Source: Streptomyces cupreus (GTDB lineage: Bacteria; Actinomycetota; Actinomycetes; Streptomycetales; Streptomycetaceae). From it: DNA of 32,665 nt. The translations under genes and the position numbers were made by a program. The notes beneath the pieces are model-generated. The model worked only from the letters and a program-made list of their open reading frames with translations. It was not told the DNA's origin and searched no databases. Shown one piece after another: positions 31,466 to 32,665 of this stretch. The DNA is taken from assembly GCF_014257025.1 (NCBI RefSeq), contig NZ_JACMSF010000073.1:1-32665 (forward strand). The letters are read 5' to 3'. The stretch's first letter is position 1, and every line of letters starts with the position of its first letter.

Positions 31466-32665
31466 CCATCGCGCCCGTCCGTGCGCGGCTTTCGCCCCTC
31501 CTCCATCTGCTCATCCTCACCCAACTCGCCTTCAACATCGGCTTCTTCGCCGTCCTCCCCTTCCTCGCCGAACACCTCGGGCAGGCGATCGGCATGGCGG
31601 GCTGGCTCGTCGGGTTCGTGCTCGGGTTGCGGACGTTCAGTCAGCAGGGGCTTTTCGTGGTGGGCGGGGCGCTCGCCGACCGGTACGGCATCCGGCCCGT
31701 CGTACTCGCCGGGTGCGTGCTGCGGATCGCCGGGTTCGCGTGGCTGGGGTTCGCCGAGGAGACCTGGGCCGTCATCGGCGCCGTCCTGCTGATCGGGTTC
31801 GCCGCCGCGCTGTTCTCGCCCGCGGTGGAGTCCGAGGTCGCCCGGCAGGCCGTCGTGCATGAGCACCACGGCGGTTCGCGGACCCGTGTGCTCGCGCTGT
31901 TCACCGTGGCCGGACAGGCAGGCGCGTTCGTCGGGCCGCTGCTCGGGGCGCTGTTGCTCTCCGTCGACTACCGCACGGTGTGTCTGGGCGGCGCCGGGAT
32001 CTTCGTCCTCGTCCTCGCCGGACACGCCTGGCTGTTGCCGCAGCACATCCCGGGGCGAGAGCGCGTCCGAGTCCGGGGCGGAGTCGGCCCGTTGCTGCGC
32101 AACCGGCGTTTTCTCGCGCTGTGCGGCGCATACGGCGCCTATCTGCTCGCCTACAACCAGCTCTACCTCGCGCTGCCCGCGGAGGTGGAGCGTGTGACCG
32201 GCTCGCAGGAGGCGCTGGCCTGGCTGTTCGCGCTGTCCTCGCTGCTGGTGGTGACCGCCCAACTGCCCATCACCCGTTGGGTGGGGGAGCGGCTCAGTCT
32301 GCGCCGGTCGATGGGGGCCGGGCTGTTGCTCATCGCGGCCGGGTTCGCGGTCGTGGCCGCGGTGCGCTCGGCCGGGCTCCTGCCCGCGGCGGGGTTCGTC
32401 GTGCTGCTCACCCTCGGCCAGATGCTCGTGGCGCCCGCCGCGCGGGCCTGGGTGCCGGATCTCGCCGACGAGGGACGGCTCGGCCTCTACACCGGGGCGC
32501 TGTCCTCGGTGTCCGGGCTGATCGTGCTGGCCGGCAGCTCGGCGACCGGCGCACTGCTGAACAGCGGGCTCCCGGCGGCCGTGCCGTGGCTGGTCCTGGC
32601 TGCCGTGCCGGTGGCGGCGGTGATGCTGCTGCCGCGTCAGACGGCGACCAGTTCCTCCTCGTCCA
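31462..32665 (+). CDS. MFS transporter, 3' end beyond the window
   Basis: Frame open from ATG 31462 to the last base, 401 codons without a stop, so the gene is incomplete here, probably by only a few residues or tens of residues. AAGGGAG lies about 11 bases upstream. The protein has about twelve spans: LLILTQLAFNIGFFAVLPFLAEHLG, the MFS motif GGALADRYGIRPVVL, LFTVAGQAGAFVGPLLGALLL, and a long central loop rich in Arg and His. It resembles drug- or metallophore-exporting MFS proteins that stand next to family 5 ABC importers (as in the CntE/CntA arrangement). The start overlaps the stop of a short residual frame. Substrate unknown. Confidence 0.86.
   Translation, partial: MTIAPVRARLSPLLHLLILTQLAFNIGFFAVLPFLAEHLGQAIGMAGWLVGFVLGLRTFSQQGLFVVGGALADRYGIRPVVLAGCVLRIAGFAWLGFAEETWAVIGAVLLIGFAAALFSPAVESEVARQAVVHEHHGGSRTRVLALFTVAGQAGAFVGPLLGALLLSVDYRTVCLGGAGIFVLVLAGHAWLLPQHIPGRERVRVRGGVGPLLRNRRFLALCGAYGAYLLAYNQLYLALPAEVERVTGSQEALAWLFALSSLLVVTAQLPITRWVGERLSLRRSMGAGLLLIAAGFAVVAAVRSAGLLPAAGFVVLLTLGQMLVAPAARAWVPDLADEGRLGLYTGALSSVSGLIVLAGSSATGALLNSGLPAAVPWLVLAAVPVAAVMLLPRQTATSSSSS

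Overview
The window looks like a chromosomal stretch of a Streptomyces or close relative. Evidence: very high GC with G/C-biased third codon positions, frequent GTG starts, long antisense shadow ORFs, Tat and lipoprotein exports, a SigE-type sigma factor, and a tRNA gene without an encoded CCA. No transposase, phage gene, rRNA or CRISPR array was seen, and no gap between genes exceeds 300 bases.

Region 1 (1-4206, +) is an extracytoplasmic carbohydrate operon: the 3' end of a TIM-barrel sugar isomerase/epimerase, a secreted GSDH-type sugar dehydrogenase with PKD and carbohydrate-binding modules, and a ThuA-DUF1080 lipoprotein. A strong hairpin closes it. Region 2 (4267-12856, +) is a compact run with mostly overlapping start/stop codons that I recognise as an actinobacterial version of the ebo cluster: a myo-inositol-phosphate-synthase-like cyclase, a UbiA prenyltransferase (EboC type), a TIM-barrel isomerase, EboA, a TatD hydrolase (EboB type), EboE, an EboF-type phosphodiesterase-fold protein, and then a Tat-exported isomerase. 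The usual EboD (3-dehydroquinate-synthase-like) is absent; the inositol-phosphate-synthase homologue fills its place. This is the best candidate for an undescribed system in the window.

Region 3 (12941-23358) is an oxalate/acyl-CoA island of two divergent arms. The minus arm encodes a ThDP-dependent oxalyl-CoA decarboxylase-like lyase, formyl-CoA:oxalate CoA-transferase, a fused ADP-forming acyl-CoA synthetase and an OFA-family transporter. The plus arm encodes a SucC/SucD pair and an atypical aldehyde dehydrogenase. An 8-bp-arm inverted repeat lies between the arms. A MarR regulator with an apparently leaderless promoter follows.

Region 4 (24057-32665) holds tRNA-Leu(GAG) with a strong terminator, an aldo/keto reductase that lacks its usual N-terminus and sits directly behind a MerR-type promoter, a convergent pair of envelope glycosyltransferase genes (GT2-GtrA and PIG-V-like), a SigE-family sigma factor with a proline/serine/threonine-rich membrane protein, and a plus-strand operon of GNAT acetyltransferase, peptide/nickel/opine-type binding lipoprotein, a frameshifted and truncated ABC permease, and an MFS transporter running off the window. 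The last operon appears to be a decayed importer that has lost most of its permease and ATPase genes.
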